Shown piece after piece: positions 1 through 8,893 of a stretch of DNA of 64,000 nucleotides (within the stretch, counting starts at the first letter, position 1; each line of letters begins with the position of its first letter). The DNA comes from Mesorhizobium sp. B2-4-3 (GTDB lineage: Bacteria > Pseudomonadota > Alphaproteobacteria > Rhizobiales > Rhizobiaceae): assembly GCF_006442815.1 (NCBI RefSeq), contig NZ_VFVL01000012.1, positions 1 to 64,000 of the forward strand, in the 5' to 3' direction. The notes beneath the pieces were generated by a model, which saw only the letters and a list, made by a program, of their open reading frames with translations, searched no databases and was not told the origin of the DNA. A program made the translations under genes and the position numbers.

Positions 1-95
1 GGCAAAGGGCCGCAACGGGTTGACGGCAAAGGGCCGCAACGGGTTGACGGCAAAGGGCCGCAACGGGTTGACGGCAATTGCCGCAACGGGTTGAC
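1..95. repeat. Tandem direct repeat, about 24-bp unit, four copies
   Basis: Three identical 24-bp units (1-24, 25-48, 49-72), each starting GGCAAAGGGCCG and ending CAACGGGTTGAC, are followed by a fourth 23-bp variant (73-95) in which AAAGGG is replaced by ATTG. The array touches the left window edge, so the true copy number is unknown. It has no unique spacers, so it is not a CRISPR. It ends 48 bp before the likely start of the next small gene. Confidence 0.9.
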
Positions 96-142
96 CATTG
101 CAGCGCTCGCCGCGCATGGTGTCCCAAAAAGGAGTTCGGCAT

Positions 143-424
143 TTGACCGACTGGATCGGAATCCTGAAGGAGCAAAGCGTCAACGGCGACCAGATGAGCC
201 GCGAGGTGCCGAAGATGCTCACCAATCCCGACATCAGCGAGACGCAGGTGAAGACGCTGTTCGCGGCGCTGGAGAAGCAGGCGGATTTCGCCGAGAAGCT
301 GCGGCTGGCGCTGGAGAAGTTCGGCCATGACTTTCCGATCATCAAGGCGGCCGAGCGGCTGGAGGAACGCTATGCCGATCTTGCCGCCTCTGTGGCGGAA
401 AAGCTGAAAACCATGCGGAAGTAA
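143..424 (+). CDS. Small conserved-type hypothetical protein, 93 aa
   Basis: I do not recognise the family. The protein is short, charged and predicted almost wholly helical (many Glu, Lys, Ala and Leu), so it is probably cytosolic. The start is uncertain. A TTG at 143 has a very good Shine-Dalgarno AAAGGAG at 128-134 with an 8-nt gap; in-frame alternatives are an ATG at 116 and a TTG at 98, both without a ribosome site. The gene sits directly after a tandem repeat array and 3 bp before the convergent stop codon of the downstream membrane protein. Codon use matches the high-GC surroundings. Confidence 0.6.
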   Translation: MTDWIGILKEQSVNGDQMSREVPKMLTNPDISETQVKTLFAALEKQADFAEKLRLALEKFGHDFPIIKAAERLEERYADLAASVAEKLKTMRK

Positions 425-427
425 GCG

Positions 428-1003
428 TTATTTCTCGACCAGCCGTTCGAAGCGCTTGTCCGGCACAAACCAGATGGTCGCTACAAGCACATAGATCGCC
501 ACGCTGATCCACTGGTTGAGGAAGCTGAGCAGGACGGCGGCGATGTAGAGCGCCAGCGAGATCTTGCCTTTGTTGTCACGGCCGACAGCCTTGGCGAAGG
601 TCGTGTCGGCGCCGTGAAGATGGCGCAGCTTGAGGACCAGGATGGTGTAGGCGACGGCGCAAAGCGCGAGGTCGATGCCATAGACGGCGACCGGCGCAGG
701 CGCGAAATGGTTCTCTCCCATGAACGCGGTGGTCACCGGCATCAGCGACAGCCAGAACAGAAGGTTCAGATTGGCCCATAGCACGCGTCCGTCAACGCGC
801 TGCACGGTGTGGAACATGTTGTGCAGGTTGTTCCAGTAGATGCCGACATTGATGAAGGAGAGCACATAGCAGAAGAAGATCGGCCACAGCGGCACAAGTG
901 CTGAGAAATCCTCGCCATGCGGCACTTTCAGCTCGAGCACCATGATGGTGATGATGATGGCGACAACGCCATCGGTGAATGCCTCGACCCGTCCCTTGCC
1001 CAT
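428..1003 (-). CDS. TMEM175/DUF1211-family integral membrane protein (putative K+ channel)
   Basis: The N-terminus carries RVEAFTDGVVAIIITIMVLE, which fits the RxxxFSD-type signature of the TMEM175 (DUF1211) family; family members form potassium-selective channels. At 191 aa it matches the bacterial single-repeat form with about six hydrophobic segments. The ATG at 1003 is preceded by GGAGG at a short spacing, which decides it over an upstream in-frame start at 1027. It is transcribed away from the MFS gene at 1142. A channel role in this organism is inferred from the family only. Confidence 0.8.
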   Translation of the reverse strand: MGKGRVEAFTDGVVAIIITIMVLELKVPHGEDFSALVPLWPIFFCYVLSFINVGIYWNNLHNMFHTVQRVDGRVLWANLNLLFWLSLMPVTTAFMGENHFAPAPVAVYGIDLALCAVAYTILVLKLRHLHGADTTFAKAVGRDNKGKISLALYIAAVLLSFLNQWISVAIYVLVATIWFVPDKRFERLVEK

Positions 1004-1141
1004 GGTTCCTCCCTTGTCGGTCGACAAAAGCTACGCGAGGATTTCGCACAAGACCATCCTGTCAGGATTGTCAGGAGGGCGTTCGGTGGCTGGAACAGCG
1101 CCATTATATAGGCGTTGGGCTTGCAACCCCCGGAGGTCGCG

Positions 1142-2350
1142 ATGACCAGCTACGCTCAAACCATGACGCGTGACAATGAGCTTGGCGGCGGCGCCGCAAA
1201 GGCCGCCGTCGCCGCCATGATCGCCGCGCTCTTTGCCGGCAGCACCGCGCTGACCCCACTCTACGTGATCTACAAGCAGGAATTCGGCTTCTCGCAGGTC
1301 ACGCTGACGCTGGTCTATGCCGTCTATGTCGTCGGCAATCTGGCGGCACTGCTGTTTCTCGGCCGCCTGTCGGATGTCGTCGGCCGCCGCCCCGCCGCGC
1401 TCGCCGCGATGGGCGTTGCCGTGGTCAGCGCGTTGTCCTTCCTCTTCGCCGAAGACCTCGCTTGGCTTGACGTCGCCCGCATTCTCAGCGGGCTCGGCAT
1501 CGGCGTCGGCGCGGGGGCGGGCACCGCCTGGCTGGCCGAGCTGATCGAAGGCAAGGACAAGTCGCGCGCCGCCGTCATCGCCACCAGCACCAACTTTGTC
1601 GGTCTAGGGGCCGGCGCGCTCATGTCGGGGTTGCTCGCCCAATATGCGCCCTGGCCGCTCAGGCTGACATTCGCCGTCTATCTCGTCCTGCTTGCGCTGG
1701 TCACCCTGCTGATCTGGCGCACGCGCGAAACCGTCTCCAGGCCCGGACGGTTCTCCGACGTCTCGCTGCGGCCGCGGCTATCGGTGCCCGACGATATCCG
1801 CGCGCAGTTCGTGGCGCCGGCGGTGACCGGTTTCGGCGCGATGGCGCTGGTAGGCTTCTACGCGGCGCTGGCGCCGAGCATCCTGGCGCAGCAGCTGCAT
1901 GTGACCAATCATGCCGAGGCCGGCGGGCTTTTCTTCGAGCTGTCGATCGTGGCGGCCATCGCCATCGTCGCCACCACATGGCTCTCCAGCCGTTCCACCA
2001 TGCTCGCCGCGCTGGTGCTGATGATCCCGACCGTGGCGTTGATCGTGGCGGCGCAGGTCTATGCCTCGATGGTCCTGATGATCGCAGCGACGGCGGTGTG
2101 CGGCGTGGCGGCGGCGCTCGGCTATCGCGGCGGCCTGCAAGTGGTGAATCAGATCGCGCCCGCCGACCGCCGCGCCGAGGTGGTGTCGGCCTTCTTCATC
2201 TGCTGCTTCTGCGGCAACGCGCTGCCGGTGATCGGCATCGGCATCCTGTCGAGCCTGGCGGACGCAACCATCGCAAGCATGGCCTTTGCCGGCATGATCG
2301 TCGTCTTCTCGCTGGTGGCGCTTGGCTTCGGCGCCAAATACGCGCGGTAG
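1142..2350 (+). CDS. MFS transporter
   Basis: A 402-aa major facilitator superfamily protein with about 12 hydrophobic segments. Between segments 2 and 3 it has the MFS motif A-like loop GRLSDVVGRRPAAL (about residues 75-90 of the chosen product), characteristic of drug/H+ antiporters and sugar porters. A GGAGGT ribosome site lies 5 nt before the ATG at 1142, which is why I reject the in-frame TTG at 1115. The substrate cannot be read from sequence; small-molecule efflux is most likely. It converges on the MATE gene, with 30 bp between the stop codons. Confidence 0.85.
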   Translation: MTSYAQTMTRDNELGGGAAKAAVAAMIAALFAGSTALTPLYVIYKQEFGFSQVTLTLVYAVYVVGNLAALLFLGRLSDVVGRRPAALAAMGVAVVSALSFLFAEDLAWLDVARILSGLGIGVGAGAGTAWLAELIEGKDKSRAAVIATSTNFVGLGAGALMSGLLAQYAPWPLRLTFAVYLVLLALVTLLIWRTRETVSRPGRFSDVSLRPRLSVPDDIRAQFVAPAVTGFGAMALVGFYAALAPSILAQQLHVTNHAEAGGLFFELSIVAAIAIVATTWLSSRSTMLAALVLMIPTVALIVAAQVYASMVLMIAATAVCGVAAALGYRGGLQVVNQIAPADRRAEVVSAFFICCFCGNALPVIGIGILSSLADATIASMAFAGMIVVFSLVALGFGAKYAR

Positions 2351-2380
2351 AGTATTTCACCCTTTCTCGTCGTCACGGAT

Positions 2381-3853
2381 TTAGCCGTTCGGCGTCTCCG
2401 GCAGGAGCTGCGCGCGCTGGCGGGGCATGCCGAGGCCGGTATCGGGCGGCTCGCCGGCCGCCGGCCGGTCCTCGATCATATGCATCGTGCGCCAGCGGCC
2501 GAACCGGTAATAGGCGGCGGCGAGCACCAGCGAGGCGATCGAGCCCGCCGGAAAGCTCCACCACAGCGCCTCCTGGCCGATGACGCTGCGCATGGAATAG
2601 GCAAAGCCGGTGCGAATGATCAACACCGAGATGATCAGGATGATCAACGGCGGCATGACGGCGCCGGTGGCACGCACCGTGGCGAACAGCACGATCGTGA
2701 CGCCAAACAGGATGAACGACCAGGACGCCACCTTGTTGATGTGGGCGGCAATGTCGATCGCGGCGCTGTCGTTGCTAAGGAAAAGACTGAGCACCGCGCG
2801 ATCGAAGACGAAAAGCAGCGCCACCAGCGCGCCGGTCAGCACCAGGTTGAAGCCGACGCCTGAGGCCGCGACCTTGCCGATGCGGTCCCAGCGGCCGGCG
2901 CCGACATTCTGCGCCGCCATCGAGGAGACGGCGGCGCCGATCGCCAGAGCCGGCATCTGGATATAGGTCCAGAGCTGGGCTGCGATGCCGTAAGCGGCGG
3001 CGACCTGCGAGCCATAGGAATTGACGATGCCCATCACGGTCAATGCCGCCGCCGAGATGACGATCATCTGCAGCCCCATCGGAATGCCCTTGAAGACGAC
3101 GATGCGCAGCAGGGCCGGGTTGGGCCTGAGCAGGGCGAGATCAGCGCCCGCCAGCCGCAGCGGGTGTTTTCGCGCATAAAGCACGATCAGGATGGCGATG
3201 ACGCTGATCGTCTGGCCTATGAGCGTCGACGTTGCCGAGCCGGCGATGCCGAGCTCGGGAAAGGGGCCGATACCGCGGATCAGCAACGGATTGAGCACGA
3301 CGTCGAGGACGACCGCCAGCGCCATGAAGACAAACGGGGTTCGCGAGTCGCCGGCGCCGCGCAGCACGGTCATGACGAAGGATAAAAGGTTCATCATCGG
3401 CACGGCGACGAAGATGATGCGCAAATAGGCGCGCGCCAAAGGCAAGGCATCGGCCGGCGTGCCGAGCCCGGTCAGGATGGCGTCGACCCAGACCCAGCCG
3501 CAGACGGCGAATACCACGGAAACCAGGAAGAAGAAGGTGGCGCTGGTGCCGACGATGCGCTTCGCCTCGGGCAAGTCGCGGGCGCCGACGGACTGCGCGA
3601 CCAGAATGGTCGCCGCCATGCCGATGCCGAAGACGGTGCCGAGGATGAGGAACAACACCAGATTGGCGTTGGAGGTCGCCGTCAGCGCCGCTTCGCCAAG
3701 GAAGCGCCCCACCCAGACGGCATTGATCGAGCCGTTCAGCGACTGCAGCACGTTGGAGCCCAGCACCGGCAGGGCGAACAGAAGCAGCGTGCGCGGAATG
3801 GGGCCGCTGGTCAGGTCGCCGGTCCGCCGGCGGGTGGGCTTCTTGTCATCCAT
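2381..3853 (-). CDS. MATE family efflux transporter
   Basis: A 490-aa protein with about 12 transmembrane segments and two MatE repeats. Typical features are the N-terminal LLLFALPVLGSNVLQSLNGS helix, the AQSVGARD loop after segment 2 (about residues 88-95) and the matching AAQNVGAGRWD loop in the second half. MATE proteins export cationic drugs or metabolites using a Na+ or H+ gradient. The C-terminal 40 residues are polar and cytosolic. No strong ribosome site precedes the ATG, and a 29-bp hairpin lies 18 bp upstream. No regulator is adjacent. Confidence 0.9.
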   Translation of the reverse strand: MDDKKPTRRRTGDLTSGPIPRTLLLFALPVLGSNVLQSLNGSINAVWVGRFLGEAALTATSNANLVLFLILGTVFGIGMAATILVAQSVGARDLPEAKRIVGTSATFFFLVSVVFAVCGWVWVDAILTGLGTPADALPLARAYLRIIFVAVPMMNLLSFVMTVLRGAGDSRTPFVFMALAVVLDVVLNPLLIRGIGPFPELGIAGSATSTLIGQTISVIAILIVLYARKHPLRLAGADLALLRPNPALLRIVVFKGIPMGLQMIVISAAALTVMGIVNSYGSQVAAAYGIAAQLWTYIQMPALAIGAAVSSMAAQNVGAGRWDRIGKVAASGVGFNLVLTGALVALLFVFDRAVLSLFLSNDSAAIDIAAHINKVASWSFILFGVTIVLFATVRATGAVMPPLIILIISVLIIRTGFAYSMRSVIGQEALWWSFPAGSIASLVLAAAYYRFGRWRTMHMIEDRPAAGEPPDTGLGMPRQRAQLLPETPNG

Positions 3854-3871
3854 GGCAGCACCGAAAATGAA

Positions 3872-3900
3872 TCAGGCCCGCGATGCTATCGCAGGCCTGA
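3872..3900. other. Hairpin upstream of the MATE gene
   Basis: TCAGGCC (3872-3878) pairs with GGCCTGA (3894-3900), and inside it GCGAT pairs with ATCGC around a 3-nt loop, with one mismatch between the two stems. It sits in the 5' leader of the MATE gene (minus strand) and may affect its translation, or simply insulate it. The function is inferred. Confidence 0.5.
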
Positions 3901-3960
3901 TGGTCGTGCATCCTTTTCAGGATCAGTGGGATGACGGGCATTCGCCCATCTCGAGCCGAA

Positions 3961-3980
3961 TGACGGGCAACTGCCCGTCA
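3961..3980 (-). terminator. Hairpin after the phytase-like gene
   Basis: TGACGGGC (3961-3968) and GCCCGTCA (3973-3980) form a perfect 8-bp stem with a 4-nt loop, 4 nt after the stop codon of the phytase-like gene. There is no clear U-run, so termination strength is uncertain. A weaker GATGACGGGC/GCCCATC hairpin follows at about 3930-3950. Confidence 0.55.
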
Positions 3981-3984
3981 CCGG

Positions 3985-5466
3985 TTACTGGCCGGCGACA
4001 GTGTTCCCAGACAGGCCGGGGAGCGTCACCTGATAGACCAGGAAGGTGGTGTCGACGTCGGCTCCATCCTCGGCCTTGTACGAAGCGCCGACCTGGAAGC
4101 CGTCCTGGGTGAGGAAGTCGTTGTCGTTGGCGACGAACAGGAAATAGTCGTCGGGCAGCTTCGGATCGAGCACGGAGACCAGCGACATCGCCTCCCACTT
4201 CTCCGACAGGTTGTCCTTGTCGTTTGGAGCGCCATTGTGCAGGCCGAAACGGCCGAGCTCGCCCTTGTCGTTGATGTCGATGAAAGAGGTGAGCTTGGCC
4301 GGCGTCACCGACGGGTCGAGGATGCCCTTCGGCGCGACCGGCTTGTCGGCGGCGTCGAACGGGCCGTTGGCAATATCGGTGGCGGCGGAGAGGTCGACGA
4401 TCTCGATCTTGCGGTAGAGCGACTCGTCGCCCTTGACGCCCTGGCCGTTGCCTGAGTCGCGCGCCAGCATCAGGAAGCTCTTGTCGGAGAGCGCCACGAT
4501 CTCGCTCTGCGCGGCCACCTTGGTCTTGCCCTTGGCGTCCTTGAACACCGGCAGCGGCACGACATATTCGTGCGCCAGCTTGAGGTGGGCGAGATCGGAA
4601 GCGTCGTAAACCAGCGCGCGGGTGTTCTGGCGGGTCGAGCCGGAATCGCCGCCGTCCTGGCGGGGCGCCGACTGCAGCACGGCGATCAGGAACTTGCCGT
4701 CCGGCGTCATCGACATGCCTTCGAGGCCCTGGTTGTTCTGGCGGCCGGTCTCGGGATCCTTCGGATCGGGCTCGGCCGCGCCCGGGCCCGGATTGTCGGA
4801 CGCGAAGTTCGGCTTGCCGTGGCGCATCGGCACCAGCGCCGCCGGCGGTTGCGTCGCCGACATCAGGCGGCCTTCGGCCGAGAAACGGTAGATGTTGGGA
4901 CCATATTCGTCGGAGATGAACATCGTGCCGTCCGGCAGGCGCACGATCGCTTCGTTATCCAACGCCAGCTTGCCGTTGTCGGCCTGCGGCAGGATCGGCA
5001 TGTCGCCTGCGGCTTCGCGCACGCCGTTCAACGGATCGAGGCCGGTGGCGTCGGCGCCCTTGTCGTCGGTCAGAAGCATCGTGTCGGCGAGCGTCGCTTT
5101 CACGCCCGACTGTTCCTGTCCGGCGGCGGGCGCCGCGCCGGGAGCGGTCGGGGCCAGCTCGATCGAGATGGTGTTGAGGCGCGGGCGATAATCGGTGGTG
5201 CCGACGACATTGTAGCCGCGGTCCGGCAGCAGCCAGAGCGAGCCCTTGTAGCCGGCGCCGTCGCGCGCCCAGGACTTGGTGTCGATCGCCATGCCGGAAC
5301 CTGAACCGAAGGTCTCGCCGAACTTGTCCTTCTGGCTGGCCGGGATGCGGCCGATGCCGACGAGGCCCTTGTTGACATAGGCGACGCCGTCGGCGAGCGC
5401 CGGGGTCAGGGAGGTGAACAGGGCAAGTGCCGCGCCGAGCGCGACGGTTCGGTTAAGATGTTTCAT
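3985..5466 (-). CDS. Exported esterase-like/phytase-like beta-propeller protein
   Basis: The 493-aa product starts with a classic Sec signal peptide (MKHLNRTVALGAALALFTSL, cleavage near ALADG, about residue 26), so it should be periplasmic. The mature part fits the 'esterase-like activity of phytase' domain: GSGSGMAIDTKSW, LLPDRGYNVVGTTDYRPR, FISDEYGPNIYRF and NNQGLEGMSMTPDG are hallmark blade segments. Family members may hydrolyse phosphate esters, but most are uncharacterised, so the substrate is unknown. The ATG at 5466 is the start of the signal peptide. The gene is probably monocistronic, with a hairpin after it. Confidence 0.8.
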   Translation of the reverse strand: MKHLNRTVALGAALALFTSLTPALADGVAYVNKGLVGIGRIPASQKDKFGETFGSGSGMAIDTKSWARDGAGYKGSLWLLPDRGYNVVGTTDYRPRLNTISIELAPTAPGAAPAAGQEQSGVKATLADTMLLTDDKGADATGLDPLNGVREAAGDMPILPQADNGKLALDNEAIVRLPDGTMFISDEYGPNIYRFSAEGRLMSATQPPAALVPMRHGKPNFASDNPGPGAAEPDPKDPETGRQNNQGLEGMSMTPDGKFLIAVLQSAPRQDGGDSGSTRQNTRALVYDASDLAHLKLAHEYVVPLPVFKDAKGKTKVAAQSEIVALSDKSFLMLARDSGNGQGVKGDESLYRKIEIVDLSAATDIANGPFDAADKPVAPKGILDPSVTPAKLTSFIDINDKGELGRFGLHNGAPNDKDNLSEKWEAMSLVSVLDPKLPDDYFLFVANDNDFLTQDGFQVGASYKAEDGADVDTTFLVYQVTLPGLSGNTVAGQ

Positions 5467-5591
5467 CGATATCCCCTTCGTGACGAGCAGAGCGGCCTGG
5501 AAGGAACGCGCATCGGAGATGCGGCGAGCCGGTTCCCGTCGAGCGGTCTAGGACGTGAACGTGATGGTTGCGTGACAGGAAGAGGTTTCTT

Positions 5592-5614
5592 CCTTCTCCC
5601 ACAAGGGGAGAAGG
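5592..5614. repeat. Short palindrome of a common rhizobial intergenic type
   Basis: CCTTCTCCC (5592-5600) pairs perfectly with GGGAGAAGG (5606-5614) around a 5-nt loop. It lies 9 bp beyond the stop of the LacI-type gene and might act as its terminator on the minus strand, but no U-run follows. Similar CTTCTCCCC...GGGGAGAAG palindromes are widespread in rhizobial intergenic regions (from memory). Confidence 0.5.
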
Positions 5615-5623
5615 GAAAGGCGC

Positions 5624-6649
5624 TCAATCGCTCTCCCGTGCGATCAGCTCCAGCGGCCAGACCTCGCGGATGATCCGTGTGCCCTCGGGACCGGCGAAGG
5701 TTGGAAGCGAGGCGAGCAGCATTTCGGCCAGCCGCCGCCCCATCGGCTCCAAAGATGGACGGAAGGCGGTCAGCGCCGGCGAGAAATAGCGGCAGAGCGG
5801 CGTGTCGACGATGACGATCACGGCCATGTCATGGCCCGGCTTGATACCCATCTCGGCCAGCGCCTTGCAGCCGCCGAGCGCCATCGCGTCATTGTTGAAG
5901 ACGATCGCCGTCGGCGGGTTTTTGGAGCGCATTACTTGCGGCGTCACCTGGTAGCCGCCGGTCTCGTTGATGAAGCCATCGGCGATCAGGTCGGGGTCGA
6001 CCTCGATACCGTGCCGTTTCAGCGCCTTGCGGTAGCCGTCGAGGAACAGGTAGCCGAAGTTGAGATCAAGCGAAGGGCGGATGGCGGCAATGCGGCGGTG
6101 GCCGCGCGCGACCAGCCGGTCGACTGCTTCATCACCCGCCCTCTCGAAATCGATATCGAGTGAAGGATACGTGTCGCCGCCGGACTGACTTCGGCCAAGC
6201 GTGGCGAAGGGAAAGCCGGCCTTGCTGAGATAGTCGATCCGATCGTCTTCCCTTCGCGTATTGGCCAACACGACCGCGTCGGCCCGGCGCGTCTCGACCA
6301 CGCGGCGCAACCGCTCCTGCTGATATTGGCCCGGCTCACCCATGACGACCATCAGATCCAGGTCATGCTCGGCGAGCCGCGCCTGCAGGCCCGTCAGGAA
6401 CGGGATGAAGAACGGCTCGCCATATTGCTGGTCGCCGGGATGCGGCTGCAGCATGAAGGCGATCGAGCGGGTGGCGCCCTGGCGCAGGCTGCGGCCTGAC
6501 TGATTGGGCGAATAGTTCAGCTTCCTGGCTGCTTCGAGCACACGCTGGCGTGTGTCGGCATTGACGTCGGCGCGGCCGTTCAGCGCGCGCGACACGGTGC
6601 CGATCGAAATGTTCAGGTGACGCGCGAGATCGTGGATGCTGGACGCCAA
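5624..6649 (-). CDS. LacI-family transcriptional regulator of the adjacent sugar operon
   Basis: An N-terminal LacI helix-turn-helix (IHDLARHLNISIGTVSRALN, residues 5-24 of the chosen product) and hinge (RQRVLEAARKLNYSPN) precede a periplasmic-binding-protein-like ligand domain. I place the start at TTG 6649, which has GGGGGAGA 7-8 nt upstream and gives 341 aa, the usual size; an in-frame ATG at 6736 would add 29 residues unlike the family and run into the operator region. It diverges from the dehydrogenase/ABC operon, and tandem LacI-type palindromes lie between them, so it very likely represses that operon. The inducer is unknown. Confidence 0.88.
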   Translation of the reverse strand: MASSIHDLARHLNISIGTVSRALNGRADVNADTRQRVLEAARKLNYSPNQSGRSLRQGATRSIAFMLQPHPGDQQYGEPFFIPFLTGLQARLAEHDLDLMVVMGEPGQYQQERLRRVVETRRADAVVLANTRREDDRIDYLSKAGFPFATLGRSQSGGDTYPSLDIDFERAGDEAVDRLVARGHRRIAAIRPSLDLNFGYLFLDGYRKALKRHGIEVDPDLIADGFINETGGYQVTPQVMRSKNPPTAIVFNNDAMALGGCKALAEMGIKPGHDMAVIVIVDTPLCRYFSPALTAFRPSLEPMGRRLAEMLLASLPTFAGPEGTRIIREVWPLELIARESD

Positions 6650-6758
6650 GGACGGTTCTCCCCCTGCCTTGGCTAGCACCGGCTGCCGTTCAGGCCAAGG
6701 CTTCGAGACAATTTTCGATAAGCAGCCGATTGACATTCTACGCCATCGGGTGTGTTCT

Positions 6759-6786
6759 CGTAAACGTTTACGGAAAAACGTTTACG
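6759..6786. promoter_or_regulatory. Tandem LacI-type operators in the divergent promoter region
   Basis: CGTAAACGTTTACG (6759-6772) is a perfect 14-bp palindrome with the central CG of LacI/GalR operators. A second, imperfect copy (GAAAAACGTTTACG, 6773-6786) abuts it with its centre exactly 14 bp away. A TTGACA at 6730-6735 could be a -35 element reading toward the operon, although the matching -10 is weak. Placement between a lacI-type gene and its likely target supports operator function. Confidence 0.75.
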
Positions 6787-6846
6787 GTCGACGCCGTGGA
6801 TGCCGTGACACCCGGTCTGGAGGGACCGGCGGAGGAGGAGCGCTGG

Positions 6847-7875
6847 ATGATGAAGGTCGTCCTGGCCGGGTGCGGAGCGATGAGCAAGCACTGGCTCACT
6901 GCCGTGAAGCAGATCGACGGGCTCGCCATTGTCGGCCTCGTCGACCTCGATGCCGAGCGGGCCCAGGCGAGGGCGCGCGAATACGCGCTGTCCAACGCCA
7001 TCATCGGCACCAGCCTCGACGCGGTCCTCGACCAGACCAAGCCCGACGCCGTGTTCGACGTCGTGGTTCCGGCCGCCCGCCGCGAGGTCGCGCTTTCGGC
7101 CTTCGCCCACAATTGCCATCTGCTCACCGAGAAGCCGCTTGCCGACAGCCCGGAGAATGCGCGCGCCATCGTTGAAGCGGCGCGCCGCGCGGGACGCATC
7201 CACGCAGTCGTCCAGAACCGCCGCTATGTCGCCAATGTCAGGCGCATCAGGCGCTTCCTGGACTCCGGCGCCATCGGCAAGCCGACCAGTATCCATGCGG
7301 ACTTCTTCGTCGCGCCGCATTTCGGCGGTTTTCGCGAGGAGATGGCCCATGTGCTCTTGCTCGACATGGCGATCCACACGTTCGACGCCGCGCGTTACAT
7401 GGTCGCCGGCGAGCCGGCCAGTGTCTATTGCCAGGAATGGGAACCCGTGAATTCCTGGTATCGGCAGGGGTCGTCGGCGAGCGCCGTCTTCGATCTCGGC
7501 GGCGGCAAGGTGTTCACCTATGCCGGCTCCTGGTGCGCGGACGGTTTTCGCACCAGCTGGGAAGGCAGCTGGCGCATCGTCGCCGAACGCGGCAGCCTCT
7601 TGTGGGACGGTCATGACGGGCTGAAGGCGGAGGTGGTTGCGTCCGGCCGCGACGGGATCATCGACAAGACCCAGCCTATCGAAGTGCCGCCGCTCGATCC
7701 CGCCGACCGCGTCGACGGCCATCTCGGCATCATCCGGGATTTCATGCACGCGATCGAGACTGGCGCCGAGCCGGAGACGCGCGGCGCCGACAACATCAAA
7801 AGCCTGGCCATGGTCTTTGGCGCCATCGAGAGCGCGGAGAGCGGGCGGCGCGTGACAATCGCCAAGGAAGCATAA
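6847..7875 (+). CDS. Gfo/Idh/MocA-family NAD(P)-dependent oxidoreductase
   Basis: A 342-aa product with an N-terminal Rossmann fold (KVVLAGCGAMSKHWL, residues 3-17) and the family motif EKPLAD (about residues 98-103), whose lysine is catalytic in many members; the C-terminal half is the alpha/beta substrate domain. Members oxidise sugars, inositols or related polyols with NAD(P)+. GGAGGAGGAG at 6831-6840 directs the start to ATG 6847 or the adjacent ATG 6850. The stop overlaps the next start (TAATG), showing tight translational coupling. It is the first gene of the operon under the LacI-type operators. Confidence 0.88.
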   Translation: MMKVVLAGCGAMSKHWLTAVKQIDGLAIVGLVDLDAERAQARAREYALSNAIIGTSLDAVLDQTKPDAVFDVVVPAARREVALSAFAHNCHLLTEKPLADSPENARAIVEAARRAGRIHAVVQNRRYVANVRRIRRFLDSGAIGKPTSIHADFFVAPHFGGFREEMAHVLLLDMAIHTFDAARYMVAGEPASVYCQEWEPVNSWYRQGSSASAVFDLGGGKVFTYAGSWCADGFRTSWEGSWRIVAERGSLLWDGHDGLKAEVVASGRDGIIDKTQPIEVPPLDPADRVDGHLGIIRDFMHAIETGAEPETRGADNIKSLAMVFGAIESAESGRRVTIAKEA

Positions 7876-8783
7876 TGATGGCAAACCCGCTTCTCGATAT
7901 CAGGATCGGCACCATGGTGCGGGCCAATCTCGACGACCCAGCCGCCTATGTCAGGCAGATCCTGTCGCTCGGCTTCGAGAGCATCCAGCCCTTCTTCTGG
8001 CAAACGCTGGGCGGCAAGGACCTGAAGCGCCTGGCGGGCGAAATCCGCGAGGCGATCGGCGATGCCGATGTGACCGTGTCCTCGATCGGGGTGTTCGGCA
8101 ACCCGCTCGAGAATGGAGAGGTCGATCGCGGTGTGCTGGCGGCCTGGGAGACGGTGATCGACAATGCGCATCTGTTCGGCGCTTCCACGGTCAGCGGCTT
8201 CACTGGCCGTATCCGCGGCAAGAAGCTGACCGACAGCCTCTCGCGTTTTCGCGAGGTGTGGGGACCGCTGGCGAAACGCGCCGCCGACAAGGGTGTGCGC
8301 ATCGCTTTCGAGAATTGCGCGATGGACGGCAACTGGGCGAGCGGCGACTGGAACATCGCCCACAACCCGGATGCCTGGGAGCTGATGTTCAACGAGTTGC
8401 CCAACGACAATCTCGGCCTCGAATGGGAGCCATGCCACCAGCTCGTCTACCTGATCGACCCGATCCCGCAGATCCGCAAATGGGCGTCGCGCATCTTCCA
8501 CGTCCACGGCAAGGACGCGACCGTGCGCTGGGACGTCATCCGCGAGCACGGCGTGTTCGGCCGCCTGCCTTTCGTGCAGATGCGCACGCCCGGCTTCGGC
8601 GACAGCGACTGGACGCGGGTGATCAGCGAGTTGCGGCTGGCCGGCTATCGCGGCGCCATCGACATCGAGGGCTGGCACGATCCGGTCTATCGCGGCGACC
8701 TCGAGATCACCGGACAGGCGCGCGCTCTCGACTATCTGAAGCAATGCCGGGGAGGAACCAGCTACCTGCCCAATCCGGCTTGA
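7875..8783 (+). CDS. Sugar phosphate isomerase/epimerase family (AP endonuclease 2-like TIM barrel)
   Basis: A 302-aa TIM-barrel protein of the xylose-isomerase-like fold. Metal-ligand residues typical of the family are visible in FENCAMDGNW (Glu about residue 145), LGLEWEPCHQ, FHVHGKDA and the C-terminal IDIEGWHDP. Members isomerise or epimerise keto-sugars or inositol derivatives, often acting on the product of a partner Gfo/Idh/MocA dehydrogenase, which is exactly the neighbour here. The start overlaps the upstream stop by one base; AAGGAAG at 7864-7870 serves ATG 7875 or 7878. The exact substrate is unknown. Confidence 0.85.
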   Translation: MMANPLLDIRIGTMVRANLDDPAAYVRQILSLGFESIQPFFWQTLGGKDLKRLAGEIREAIGDADVTVSSIGVFGNPLENGEVDRGVLAAWETVIDNAHLFGASTVSGFTGRIRGKKLTDSLSRFREVWGPLAKRAADKGVRIAFENCAMDGNWASGDWNIAHNPDAWELMFNELPNDNLGLEWEPCHQLVYLIDPIPQIRKWASRIFHVHGKDATVRWDVIREHGVFGRLPFVQMRTPGFGDSDWTRVISELRLAGYRGAIDIEGWHDPVYRGDLEITGQARALDYLKQCRGGTSYLPNPA

Positions 8784-8893
8784 GGCCAAATTGAGGATTG
8801 GCCGGCGGGAGGAGCCGGCCAGCACTGCGGCGCGCCGAGCCGAACGATTGTCGAAAACCCTCCGATGCGAGGGATCAAAAGGGAGGAACCTGC

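Noticed and set aside
1..95. Possible CRISPR array at the left edge
   Set aside because: The repeats are directly adjacent with no unique spacers and no cas genes are near.
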